In this document: piece by piece, positions 45,601-56,033 of the stretch
Layout: each line of letters begins with the position of its first letter
Position numbering within the stretch: position 1 is the stretch's first letter
Assembly: GCA_051453625.1 (NCBI GenBank)
Contig: JBOZIK010000001.1
Coordinates: 69,001,209-69,065,208, forward strand
Length of the DNA: 64,000 nucleotides
Origin: Welwitschia mirabilis
Lineage: Eukaryota > Gnetophyta > Gnetopsida > Welwitschiales
Direction: 5' to 3'
Program-made: the position numbers and the translations under genes
The notes under the pieces: generated by a model
What the model was told of the DNA's origin: nothing
The model's input: the letters and a program-made list of their open reading frames with translations, nothing else
The model's database searches: none

Positions 45601-46890
45601 CTACTCATCCCCATCCTTGGTATGATGACATAGTTAATTATCTTATTATAATGAAAATACTATAACATTGGACTCATAATCAAAGACAATCTTTTTTTTC
45701 ATAGAATAGGTGATTATGAATGAAAAGAACCACATCTATATAGGTGCAAAGACAAAATCATGAGAAAATAGATGTCTAAATGGGAAAAATTAGACATTCT
45801 TCATCTTTGACATGATGGAATTTGTGAAGATCATTTTTAGTGAATAGAAAATATCAATGAAAATTCTTCACTCTGGTTTTTATTGGCCTAGTCTTTTTTA
45901 GGACTCTTTTGATTTTGCTATAAGATGTAATGCTTGTTAACATTATGGTATACTTATTCATTCTTATGAGATGTCTCTTAAATCTATTATTGAATGTGAA
46001 CCTTTTGATTATTAGGGAATTAATTTTGTAAGACCTATTAAAATACCTTTTAATAATAAGAAATATATTTTAGTAGCTATTAATTATGTAATTAAATAAG
46101 TTGAAGATATTTCTACTTTTATAAATGATTCTTAAACTATTTGTACTTTTATTTTAACTCATATTTTTCCATGTCTTGATTTTCTTAGGATTATCATTAG
46201 TGATTAAGAAACTTATTTTATTAATCAACTTATTAAAAAACTTATTTTGTTCATTAAAATTGAATATAGAGTAGCTTATTCTTATCATCCACAAATTAAT
46301 GGTTAAGCTAAAAATACAAATCAAGAAATAAAGAAAATGCACAAAAAATTATCTCTATTAATAAGAAATCTTAGGATTCTAAGATTAATGATGTTCTTTG
46401 GGATTACTGTACCAATTGGCATAATTCTCTTGGTTTTTCATGTTATGAACTTATATATAAAAAAGTTTATGTTTTACCTATTGATGTGTGTTATAACTCT
46501 TTCGTTCTTTCCATCAACTTAATCTTGTAGACCTTCATGAAAATTTTAAAAATAGATTATCCCAAATTAATTATCAAGATAAAAAATGTACATGTGCTAT
46601 ACATCATCAACTCATTCACAAAGCCCAAGCTAAGTTCAAACATGATAGAAAGTTACTTCATAAAAGGTTTCAACCTAGTCAACTTGTTCTTTTGTACAAT
46701 ACTAGAGTACGTATTTTACCCAATAAGCTGACCTTTAAATAGTTAGGTCTTTATCTTATAAGAAAGTACATTCTATTGGCTCTATTAAGTTTTTTAACTC
46801 AGAAATTAAAGATATTTAAAAAGTTAATGGATAAAGATTAAAAATATATGAAAAACCTTTTGATGAAACCTTGAACATAATAGAAGCAAT
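45600..46890 (+). pseudogene. Integrase relic of element A
   Basis: In order: HPWYDDIVNYLI (45613-45645), CNAC (about 45927, second half of the zinc domain), SYEMSLKSIIE..PFDY-stop-GINFVRP (45962-46036), VAINYVIK (46073-46097), RIIISD-stop-ETYF (about 46190-46215), YHPQINGQ-like..KNTNQEIKK (46285-46335), a C-terminal block near 46355-46435, LLYNTRVRILPNKLTFK-stop-LGLYL (46690-46755) and KVNG-stop-RLKIYEKP (46818-46860). In the D,D-35-E triad the first Asp is Asn and the Glu is Lys; the middle Asp remains. There is no chromodomain. The final box is the Athila/Tat signature. Confidence 0.85.
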
Positions 46891-47103
46891 TTTTTTGGAG
46901 GTTTCCCTTAATTCCTTCTTTTGTAGCCTATTCCTTTAGTGGATGTTATGATATGTTTTCTTTATGAAGTTTTCATAACTAGTATTTGTACTTGGATATT
47001 TTTATAGTTATAAGATTGAATTCACTCAATCTTAAGACATTCACGTATCTATGAACTTTACTTTAAAAAAAGATGCCTTGGTTATTATGTTTTTTTTCCA
47101 ATG

Positions 47104-47736
47104 NNNNNNNNNNNNNNNNNNNNNNNNNNNNNNNNNNNNNNNNNNNNNNNNNNNNNNNNNNNNNNNNNNNNNNNNNNNNNNNNNNNNNNNNNNNNNNNNN
47201 NNNNNNNNNNNNNNNNNNNNNNNNNNNNNNNNNNNNNNNNNNNNNNNNNNNNNNNNNNNNNNNNNNNNNNNNNNNNNNNNNNNNNNNNNNNNNNNNNNNN
47301 NNNNNNNNNNNNNNNNNNNNNNNNNNNNNNNNNNNNNNNNNNNNNNNNNNNNNNNNNNNNNNNNNNNNNNNNNNNNNNNNNNNNNNNNNNNNNNNNNNNN
47401 NNNNNNNNNNNNNNNNNNNNNNNNNNNNNNNNNNNNNNNNNNNNNNNNNNNNNNNNNNNNNNNNNNNNNNNNNNNNNNNNNNNNNNNNNNNNNNNNNNNN
47501 NNNNNNNNNNNNNNNNNNNNNNNNNNNNNNNNNNNNNNNNNNNNNNNNNNNNNNNNNNNNNNNNNNNNNNNNNNNNNNNNNNNNNNNNNNNNNNNNNNNN
47601 NNNNNNNNNNNNNNNNNNNNNNNNNNNNNNNNNNNNNNNNNNNNNNNNNNNNNNNNNNNNNNNNNNNNNNNNNNNNNNNNNNNNNNNNNNNNNNNNNNNN
47701 NNNNNNNNNNNNNNNNNNNNNNNNNNNNNNNNNNNN
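47104..47736. other. Assembly gap, 633 N
   Basis: Lies after integrase next to poly-T. Open frames drawn across it are artefacts. Confidence 0.99.
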
Positions 47737-47864
47737 TTTTTTTTTTTTGTCTTTTATCTTACTTCTTCACCTTTATATTTTTTTGCATGTGATTATGTAG
47801 CAATTATTTGTGTAACAAAAAGAGAGAAATAAAAAAGAGAAAAAAATAATGATCATGATTTATT

Positions 47865-48300
47865 GTATTAGTGCTAAAATACATGGTCATCATGATGTCC
47901 TACTGCACTAGGATAAATTTTTCTAAAAGGAATATTTGGTAATGTTGGTAGCTATGGCAACTCCATTGGGGGATGAGTTGGCCATGCTTTGTGAGTCCTT
48001 ACTTTTCTAACTGTGATTACAGTTCCCTCATCATGGAAAATAGTAATAAAATTCTGAGGCTATGGGATCGATGATGTTCGTGGTGTTATTAGAGGCATTG
48101 CTTATCTTTTAAAATCTTAATATTTACACATGATCATTTCACTTTTGAGATTTAAGTGTCTTTTGGGATGTGAGTAGGTGAGTTCATTTCTAAATAGATT
48201 TTGATCTTATCATTCATTATTTTAAGTTCTTAATCTTTGATGTTGTCATAATCACTACTTTTTCAAGTGGAACTTTATGAATTTGATAAGTTTTATCATT
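47865..48300 (+). repeat. Dispersed repeat R430, copy 3
   Basis: Aligns with the reverse complement of 29075-29500 over its full length and with 13197-13350 in its first part. It lies about 1 kb after integrase. An A/G-rich tract (47815-47850) precedes it, as in element B. Confidence 0.8.
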
Positions 48301-49640
48301 CATTTTTATTCATGTAGCTTTATGAGGGGATCTACTAGGTTAGAATTTAGGGTAGTAAGCTATCTTATTCATGGTTCTTATGTACATTCTTATTTTTCTT
48401 TTCTTACATTTTTTAGATTATTATTTTAAAGTTATTTTTATACTTTTTTTTATCATCATCTAGGACCTTATTATTCAATAGTTTTTTTTGTTATTATTCA
48501 TGTCATTTTTATCAATAAAAAGTTCTTTTTAAGTATTTTAATTAAATGATCTTCTCTTATTCTCCATGATTTTTATGAGATTCCTTTGATTCTTTTAGAA
48601 TTCTACATATGTTTAAGATTATTTTTTAGATTTAAGAATTTTTTTTAGTTTTTTTTAATATATTTCAACTTACTTAGTGCATTATCATCATTCTATCTTT
48701 CAATTCTTTTGCATTTTCCTCATTTTGTATCCTTGTTCATCGTGATTTTTTGCTATTTCTTATTTTTTAAGTTTTGTGATACATTTTGATACCTTTATGA
48801 TGATATCTAAGCCTAACATGTTTGGCTGACATTTTTACTTTTGAGCACTTTTTCAAAGTTACACTATCCACTTAGTTGTTTAGATGATTAGGTGGATGAT
48901 ATTGAGATTTTTTTTGACAGTTATTCTAGGACTATCGTCCAGATGACGAGCCAAATGATAATGTAATAAAACCTCGGGCCACTTTCTTTTCCTTTATTTT
49001 TCTTCCATTCTCTATTATTCTTATTCATTCTTTTATGAAACAATAGTGACTCTAGTTTATACCAACACGTTAAAACCTTTTGAGTTAAATTCATGTTCTA
49101 GATTGTGAACTTTTAGCAGATTTAAGAAAATGAGGTATGTTTTTCTCTGCCTTATTATTTTTAATTTTTTCCCCTCATTTTAAAGCTTTTCAATGTGTAG
49201 TTTCCATGTATATTTTTTAGTTTTTCACCCTCATTGATTTAGAACATATGAATCTAATTTTCACCATGTATTTTACGAGATATGTTCAATTATGTACTTT
49301 ATAAGGTAGAATTAGGTTTTTCACTTTTAAACACATTTTCTCATAAACTATAAGTCTAGACATAGTGGTCCTTTAGGAAACATTAATCAATACAATGTCC
49401 TCTACAATTCTAGTGATTAGATTTTTTATTTGAGTACTTTTATTTTTTACCTTATGCGAGGCCTACCTATTTCACACTTTTTAACTTTTTTGTGCATTTT
49501 GCATTTTTCTTTACATGATTAGAGAATACAGAATGTATTGACACTCTTGAGTTGGAAATAGAAAGGGAAGAGAACATATTTTTATGATTTTTACACATTA
49601 AAAACCAATTTATGGTGCCATTTCAAGTATCCACATGATA
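48301..49640. other. Element A post-integrase spacer, T-rich
   Basis: No reading frame or repeat pair supported, apart from 48785-48910, which recurs at 28445-28570. Confidence 0.5.
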
Positions 49641-49889
49641 CATTTTAGCTATCTTCACTTGATCTCACATGATGGGTTCCATATTTATAACTAATTAGGC
49701 CACATAAACATTGAGCTAGATAGGCCAAGGTAGAGGTCAAGACTGTAGATTACAAGGTAGACACATTGACACCACTGAAGATTAAGTGAGCAAAGATGGT
49801 TCATTCTTTACCTCATCATGCTAGATCTCTTATAATTCAGATAACTGCCATTCATGTTGAGAGATATTTTGGAGGTTTTATGAGCTGTA

Positions 49890-50480
49890 TATAGCTAGAG
49901 GTGGAATAAAGGCTAACAAATTTATAACTCCAGTGGATCATAGATGCATAAGAGACATACTATGTATCAAGGACTAGGGAGTTCTATAATACAATTCATA
50001 TAGAGTGGTACCTTAATGCTCATGACTAGCTTGTTGACATGATTATAGCTACCATTTAAGTTCATGAGATTGTAATTATTTTAAACCACATTACTATTGT
50101 CACTAATCTAGGTGATATCGAGAGTACTCATATTCATTTAGTTAGTGGGATAGAGGAGCATCATGCTTATGGTGTAACATTAGATATTTCATCTAACTTG
50201 ACTACAAATAAGTAGAAAGTTTTAGTTACTCAATTGTAATTTTCCTATTAAATTTTATACAAAGGATTGATTCATAACATTAATCCATCATTTCATGATA
50301 TTCATGCAATGGTTGCACATCTCCAAATATTAGCAATGTTTAAGTAGCAGGAGCAAATAGACTTACTGGCCTTCATTTGGATGAGACTTAGTAGTATAAT
50401 TGAGGCAGAATAGCTTCAGATCTTAGGATATCATGAGTTTTATTAATCTTGTTTAGATGCTTTAAGATACCTAACCCTGG
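49890..50480 (+). pseudogene. Extra reading-frame relic between integrase and 3' LTR of element A
   Basis: From about 49990 one + frame runs about 155 codons, with stops almost all at TAG/TAA where Gln, Trp or Arg would be expected. Readable parts are REFYNTIHIEWYLNAHD, then IVIILNHITIVTNLG, IEEHHAYGVTLD, and LIHNINPSFHDIHAMVAHLQIL. The REFYxxI...LG layout resembles the 'putative plant transposon protein' type of frame associated with Athila-like elements. It lies in the place where Athila elements carry an env-like frame, but I see no signal peptide or membrane segment. The assignment is tentative. Confidence 0.45.
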
Positions 50481-51465
50481 GGATGAGTAAAGACTTACTC
50501 ATATTCATACTTCAAATCATTACCTATAAGATATGAACATTCAGATGATAGGAGAGGTATAAAGGCCTTAGGTATAGAGATTTATAGTTGATACTATTCT
50601 AGCATGGATTCAGGATCTCTTAGCAAATGCTACATAGATCATTAGAGAGGTAGTAGAATGAGTTATCTATACACTTGGGCAGAGGATCATGACTATTGAG
50701 AGGAGAGTATATCACACTAAGGAGTAGTTGATTGATATGTGATAATACATCTTATGCATAGAGCACGATGTGATAATAGAATTTCTAGAGACAATCAAAG
50801 TGTAAGAAGATGAGATAACACATACCATCACGACATCACTTGACCACCATTACCCTATAGATTTTTAGCATCCTCCTTCTTCTACTCCTGCACTTAAGCC
50901 CATAACACATCAGGTGTTTATCATGAATAGATGAGGGAAGTGATTTATTTATAATATATTATGTATCTTTCCCTCTGTGGATTTTATAAACATCATGATT
51001 TATATATAGACATATCATTTTTGAGTATCATCATGGTGTACATCTTTATTACTAGATATTGTGCATATTTTTACATATAATTTTTCACACTTCATGATGA
51101 GGATTTTTTATGTTATATAGATTTATTTTTTATTATCTACTGGACATTTGATGAAGGGCTAGTAATTATCTATGCATTTTAATATTATTCTTTCTCAAAA
51201 ATTTCTTGCAGGCTTCTATTTTTAAAGAATAATTTTCCTACTTATCATCTCCTCCATCATTCATAGATCACTAGGATGTCATTATGACACTTACACTACA
51301 TGGATGGATTATTTAGTTATCTATTTTTAATATTTCTATTCTACATTCTGAGATTCCTAAGATTATCTCTAAGTTTATTTCATAGTTTTCTAGTTTATTT
51401 ATTATCAATTAATTTAGCTTATAATTATAGTTGCTCACCTAGTTTTGTTAGGGACTGATAAGACT
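50481..51465. other. Element A region before the polypurine tract
   Basis: Possibly the C-terminal continuation of the previous frame up to about 50920 (short coding-like segments with TAG stops); nothing recognised after that. Confidence 0.4.
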
Positions 51466-51478
51466 AAGTCAAGGGATA
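51466..51478 (+). promoter_or_regulatory. Polypurine tract of element A
   Basis: AAGTCAAGGGATA sits directly against the 3' LTR start TGTT. It is preceded by GACTAAG, similar to the CTAAGT..GGGGG tract of element B. Confidence 0.7.
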
Positions 51479-52675
51479 TGTTATGTTACCAAATTTTACA
51501 TATTTAGTAGGGTATTTTGAGTAGTTTTATAGGACATTAGATAGATTTATGTTGAGTTTTGATAATAATGAAGAGCTAAGGAAAATATCACAAAAACATG
51601 TAATCTTCATTACATTTGAAAGCATGTGAAGTAAATTATAATAGTTTGTATGTGAAGTAGCAATTCTATAATTAAAGAGATTAATGTGATGTAAGAAGGA
51701 CTCTACAAACACCCATCATCCATCTAATTATCTGAATAACTATACATACGACAATGGTACTAAAGCTTAGGAGGATGCTTTCTTGATTAATTTAGTAGTT
51801 GTTGTGGAACTTATATGATGTGGTATTATCTCTTGTGACCTCCAGATGACTAGTCAGATGATACCTAAAAATAGTTCTACACCAAACTTCACCAAACTCT
51901 AGCCATGTGACTTGAATCTTCTTACATAGGTATTAATGTTGTTAATGTATTTATTAGTATTTTCTAATTTTAGATTTTATTTTGTAATAAATACCTCCTT
52001 TGACCTCGACTTTGTTTTTATCTTCTTTGGAATCATAAATTCTTATGATAGAAGATCAAAAGGTAGGAGGTCCATCCATTGTTGTTATAGAGAGATGTCT
52101 TCCTTCATATTGGACTGTGTATTCTTCATCAAGGTGCTACTACTTTGTAACATAGATGTCTACTTCAACTTAATCAAAACTCTATTTTTATTTTTATATC
52201 TTTTATTATGTGCATATTCTTTATGGTTTATGTTTCTTTTGATTCCATAATAGCTTTACTAGTGATATAGATTATAAGAACAACCTTTGTTAAGGTTGAT
52301 ATTATTACTTTAGGTACATTGCATTTCATTTCCTAGATTAACTCCGCATTTTCTCAATATTTTGTTTAATGTACTTGATAGCTTAGGTTTGTCTTGACAT
52401 GGTGATGGCTTTCTTTGATTGATCTAGAATATATAGGACCAATATCCATGATAGGTTGATTTGGTAATCAAATAAAAGTTGCATTTAAAATAGAACTTGC
52501 ATCTCATTTGCATACTATATTTATTTGCATTGTTATTTTGCATTATCAGTATTCTACTTTAAGGTTACATAAGTATTTCATTTTGAAATTAATTCTCTTT
52601 TTTTCTTACTTATGATTTCATAAGAATTATAACATCTGGATCATTCTCATCTATATTGGTGTATTGTATTGTGTA

Positions 52676-52707
<32 letters not shown>

Positions 52708-52755
52708 TACAATTTGTTTGAGGACATAGCATTTGCACAAATACATACCACAAGA
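51479..52755 (+). repeat. 3' LTR of element A
   Basis: Direct repeat of 36313-37567. It ends CACAAGA against GCAACA in the 5' copy. It carries a decayed palindrome block (CCAGATGACTAGTCAGATGATACC, 51841 on) and an interrupted (TA)n tract. Confidence 0.9.
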
Positions 52756-52760
52756 AGGTA

Positions 52761-53540
52761 ACACCTATTTTACCCTGAGTACATTAGTATTAGTTTTTCT
52801 TCCTACAACTTAATTTATATAAGTATTTATTATTTTATTAAAGCCCACTTTTATCCTTTATTTTATCTCTTAAAAAAATATAAGAATTGGAGTTAATTTG
52901 AGATAACACCTATTTTAATATGAGTGCATTAATATTAGATTTTCTTCCTATAACTTAAATTTTTTAAGTATTTACTTTTTCATTAAATTCCACCTTCACC
53001 CTTTTATTTTAGCTCTCAAAAATTCAAGAGGTTTTGAAAGTAGTACTAAAAGGGCTCACTGGAATTTATTATAGGTAATACCTATTTTGTAATGAGTACA
53101 ATAATTTATTCAAATATTTATTCTTTTATTATAACCCACTTTTAAAATTTTATTTTAGATCTGAAGAGTCTAAGAAATTTTGAGAGAAGTATTAAAAGGG
53201 CTCATTGGGATTTATCTAAGGTAACACTTACTTTATCATGAGTGAATTAGTATTATATTTTATTCATACAAGTTAATTATTTTAAGTGTTTATTCTTATA
53301 TTAAAAACTACTGTTACTCTTTTGTTTTAGCTTTAAAGATTTTAATAAGTTTTAAAAATAATACTAAAAGACTCATTGGGATTCATTTAAAGTAATTTCC
53401 ATTAATTCATTTATTACATTTTATTTAAAAAGTTCTTTTATTAAAACCTAATTTTCCCTTTTATTTAAGCTTTCAAAAATCTAGGAACTCTTGAAAGCAG
53501 CACTAAAAGGGTTATTAGGATTTATTTAAGGTAATTTTAA
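52761..53540 (-). repeat. Internal tandem units of ~170 bases, outer 5' LTR
   Basis: Unit ends AAAGGGCTCATTGGGATTTATCTAAGGTAA and variants are at about 52905, 53075, 53225, 53395 and 53535. Together with two units at 35990-36307 this is the counterpart of 18540-19460. Confidence 0.7.
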
Positions 53541-54524
53541 TTATTTTAATTATTACAATTTTTTTCTTACGAACTAAACTATAGTAGAAATATAAACTTA
53601 AGAATGAATTAGAAGTCTATTACACTTGCATTAAATATAGCACATCAGTAATTTACACTAAAAACCCATTTCTTTAGAATTATACAAGAGCATTTTCATA
53701 GCATTAAAATAAATTCTCTAAATAAATACATAAATTTCTTTAGAAAAATACCCAAAAAGAATACCATTCATGTACCCTTAAAATAGACCTAAATAAGAGT
53801 CTAGATTATATTAAAACTAAATATTATTACTAAAATATATTAGGCTAGCCATCTAATAATTAAAAGAACTGAAATAAAACTAAATCTAACCATTTTTAAT
53901 GGTATAATCATTGTAGAAAAATAAGCTAAGCAAGAAATACATTTTTATACTACTTACTCATTATTTTACTAATAGTGCCATTTTTAATTAGCCTAATTGA
54001 CTAAATATGATAGAATCTATTTATATTCATTTATAACACTATAAAATAAATAAAAGAGAAGTATCAAGACTAGAATCTTAATTTTATAACCTATTGGCAA
54101 AGATCTCTAGGCAGGGTTGATATAAAAGAATAAATTACAAGGCCAAAATATCAGTCCATAGAAAGAACTTTACAAAAAATAAATTTTGACTCATAAATAG
54201 CATACTAAAAATTTGTAATGCATATGCAAGAAGAAACATCAATAGCACTATTCGTAAATCCCTTTTAACTCTTCTAATGTACATTCTAGAAGCTTAAGAA
54301 CTTCTAGAAGGTTATCTAAAAAGCGTTGCAAGGGTTAAGATGGGCTAAATCAATAATTGCACCTATTAAAAAGCCCAAACAATAATAATCTTAATTTATT
54401 TCACCCCTTTAATGTAATTTTGGAAACTTATACACTTTCAAAATGCTATTTAAGAGGAGTTACAAGATTAAAAAATGTTAAGAAAGACAAATAAGAGTTC
54501 TTAAAAAAATATGAGAGGGTAAGA

Positions 54525-54533
54525 TATTTATAG
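54525..54533 (-). promoter_or_regulatory. LTR promoter TATA box (outer element, 5' LTR)
   Basis: CTATAAATA on the - strand, identical in placement to 20398-20406 and just downstream of the purine-rich tract. Confidence 0.6.
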
Positions 54534-54539
54534 AGAAAA

Positions 54540-54910
54540 TTTAGGATCATGGTGGAAGAGAAGAGGGAAGGGGAAGAGGGGGTTAGGAAAAAAGGGTCAA
54601 GAATCTCTAGGAAAGAGGAGAGGGTTGCGAACCTTGAGGCAAGGGTAGGGAGAGGGATGGTTAACAACTTGAGGGGAGGGATGACAAAATGAAAAATCTT
54701 ATGGGAGGAGGGATCTATAAAGGAAAGGAGGGGAGGAAGGTTGAGGAATTTGGGTATGGAGGGTTTGGGAATGGTCAAGAACTTTAGGAGAGATGGTGTA
54801 AAGTTGAGACCCTTAGGGAAGATGGGGAAGAAGGAAGGGTCGAGAAGCTTTTGATAAAGGAGGAAGTTGAGGAAGTTATGGGGGAGGCAGGTTTCAAGAA
54901 CTTAGAAAAG
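54540..54910 (-). repeat. Purine-rich minisatellite, outer 5' LTR
   Basis: G/A runs with (GTC/TTG)AAGAACTT-type spacers, the counterpart of 20410-20790. A - strand open frame at 54446-54778 is a low-complexity artefact. Confidence 0.7.
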
Positions 54911-56033
54911 GGAAGGTAAAAAAAATAAAAAAATAAAAGGATAATATAGATTCTTCTAGCTATTTAAATGGGTAGAGGAAAATTTTCAAAAAAAAAAAAA
55001 GGAAAAGTATACAAAGTATACATTTCTAGTAAGGACAAGTAGTTTTTTTCATTAAATCATATTATAACAATAATGTATGAAATGCATTATAGCTTTGCAT
55101 TTCTAATAAATAAGTTTGAAAGTATCGAGCATCATGAAACTAGCTCAAAGGATAATTTTTCTTTTAGCCAAAAATACAAACATTATTCTTGTAACATTTT
55201 ATATTACAGTGCCATAAAATTTAAGGAAAAAGTCAACAATTTCTTTCCTAGAATTTCACCACCACTACTTGATGAGAAACTTTCTAAGAATCCCAGATGA
55301 ATAAAAACTATGAAAAACCACAATTTTAAGTATGTCCAAGGTGAGGGAAAGAGGGTTTTAAGAAAGTCCAAAAGTATTTAAAACATGACAAAAGAACAAA
55401 AATCCATTAATTTTATAATGAGAAGGTGGTCATTTGTTATCTTAAAATTTTATATTTAATAAAATTAATAGTTTTAGCAATATAAGTTTTCCCTAACTAA
55501 GAGGAATTTCATTTATGTTTGTACATTTTTTCCTACTTTTCCTATTTGCTTTCATGATTGTGAAAGCCCAACAAAAGGTATCCCTTCTAAAGTATTTATT
55601 ATGTGGTCACCCTTATCATATTTTTATTTTTGCTATTTACAAGTAAAACAAAAATTCCAGCTTTACTTTAGGGCCCAAGAAAGTATTCCTAAATTTTTCA
55701 AATTTGAGATATATAGGAATTTTTAGAATAAAAAAATAAGAGCAAAATATGTATAACAAAATTCTGGAACTAGTAAGTGGTGATTTTTCTCTTTTTTATC
55801 ATCTCCTACCATTGCTAAATGGTGATTTATCTATAATAAAATTATGTATGTAATAACTAATAATCCCATGTTTTTGGCTTCTATTATAAATTAATATTTG
55901 CAAGATTCCAATGCCATGATCTATTACTTTTTTTATTTACCTATTTATGAATGATGTACTTAAGAATATTGTATCTTAATATTAAATAAATATTTCTACT
56001 TAAAACTATTATTCTTATTAACTCATTAAGACA

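Larger units (their letters stand above)
36313..52755 (+). mobile_element. Element A: full-length 16.4 kb Athila/Tat-like Ty3/gypsy retrotransposon
   Basis: LTRs 36313-37567 and 51479-52755 start TGTT and end AACA/AAGA. They are flanked by the 5-bp duplication AGGTA. The plant Athila/Tat-type primer site (37571-37588) and a polypurine tract (51466-51478) abut them. The interior runs gag (twice), protease, a fold-back insertion, the second half of RT, RNase H, integrase ending in the KVNGQRLK-type box, repeat R430, and an extra frame before the 3' LTR. The N-terminal half of RT is missing. It is long because of the duplicated gag, the ~2.3 kb fold-back, two gaps and a ~4.6 kb post-integrase region. 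All genes are broken. Confidence 0.9.
18111..56033 (-). mobile_element. Outer element: Tekay/Del-like Ty3/gypsy retrotransposon, split by two nested insertions
   Basis: LTRs of about 4 kb (18111-22414 and 35550-56033, the latter split) enclose, on the - strand, a primer site, gag, protease, RT, RNase H and integrase. The order of parts from high to low coordinates is: 5' LTR, PBS 35534-35546, gag to 34550, protease to 34160, [element B], RT from 25440, RNase H, integrase to about 23100, polypurine tract 22415-22437, 3' LTR. Long LTRs, the tRNA-Met-type primer site and the RT/RNase H wording (AFRTRY, YIDDVLVY, GAVLMQDGKVI, DHKSLKY) fit the Tekay/Del chromovirus group. A chromodomain was not found. 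Flanking 5-mers (GCTAT at 18106-18110; CATAA at 56034-56038) do not match, so one edge is rearranged or misplaced. Confidence 0.8.
52756..56033 (-). repeat. 5' LTR of the outer element, proximal part
   Basis: Continues the LTR interrupted at 36312. It begins with the second AGGTA and then ACACCTATTTTACC, exactly the unit sequence expected. It holds the rest of the ~170-base units (to about 53540), a TATA box (54525-54533) and the purine-rich tract (54540-54910). It matches 18890-22414. The high edge near 56033 (GACA, - strand TGTC) is inferred from the point where the gypsy integrase frame starts. Confidence 0.75.

Noticed and set aside
47051-47832. Three overlapping frames on the + strand
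   Set aside because: They span the 633-N gap and poly-T; no protein signal.
51936-52250. A 104-codon hydrophobic frame
   Set aside because: It lies wholly in the 3' LTR of element A and is not open in the 5' LTR copy; hydrophobicity follows from T-rich sequence.
54446-54778. A 110-codon frame on the - strand, Pro/Leu/Ser-rich
   Set aside because: Low-complexity translation of the same purine-rich tract; no conservation as protein.
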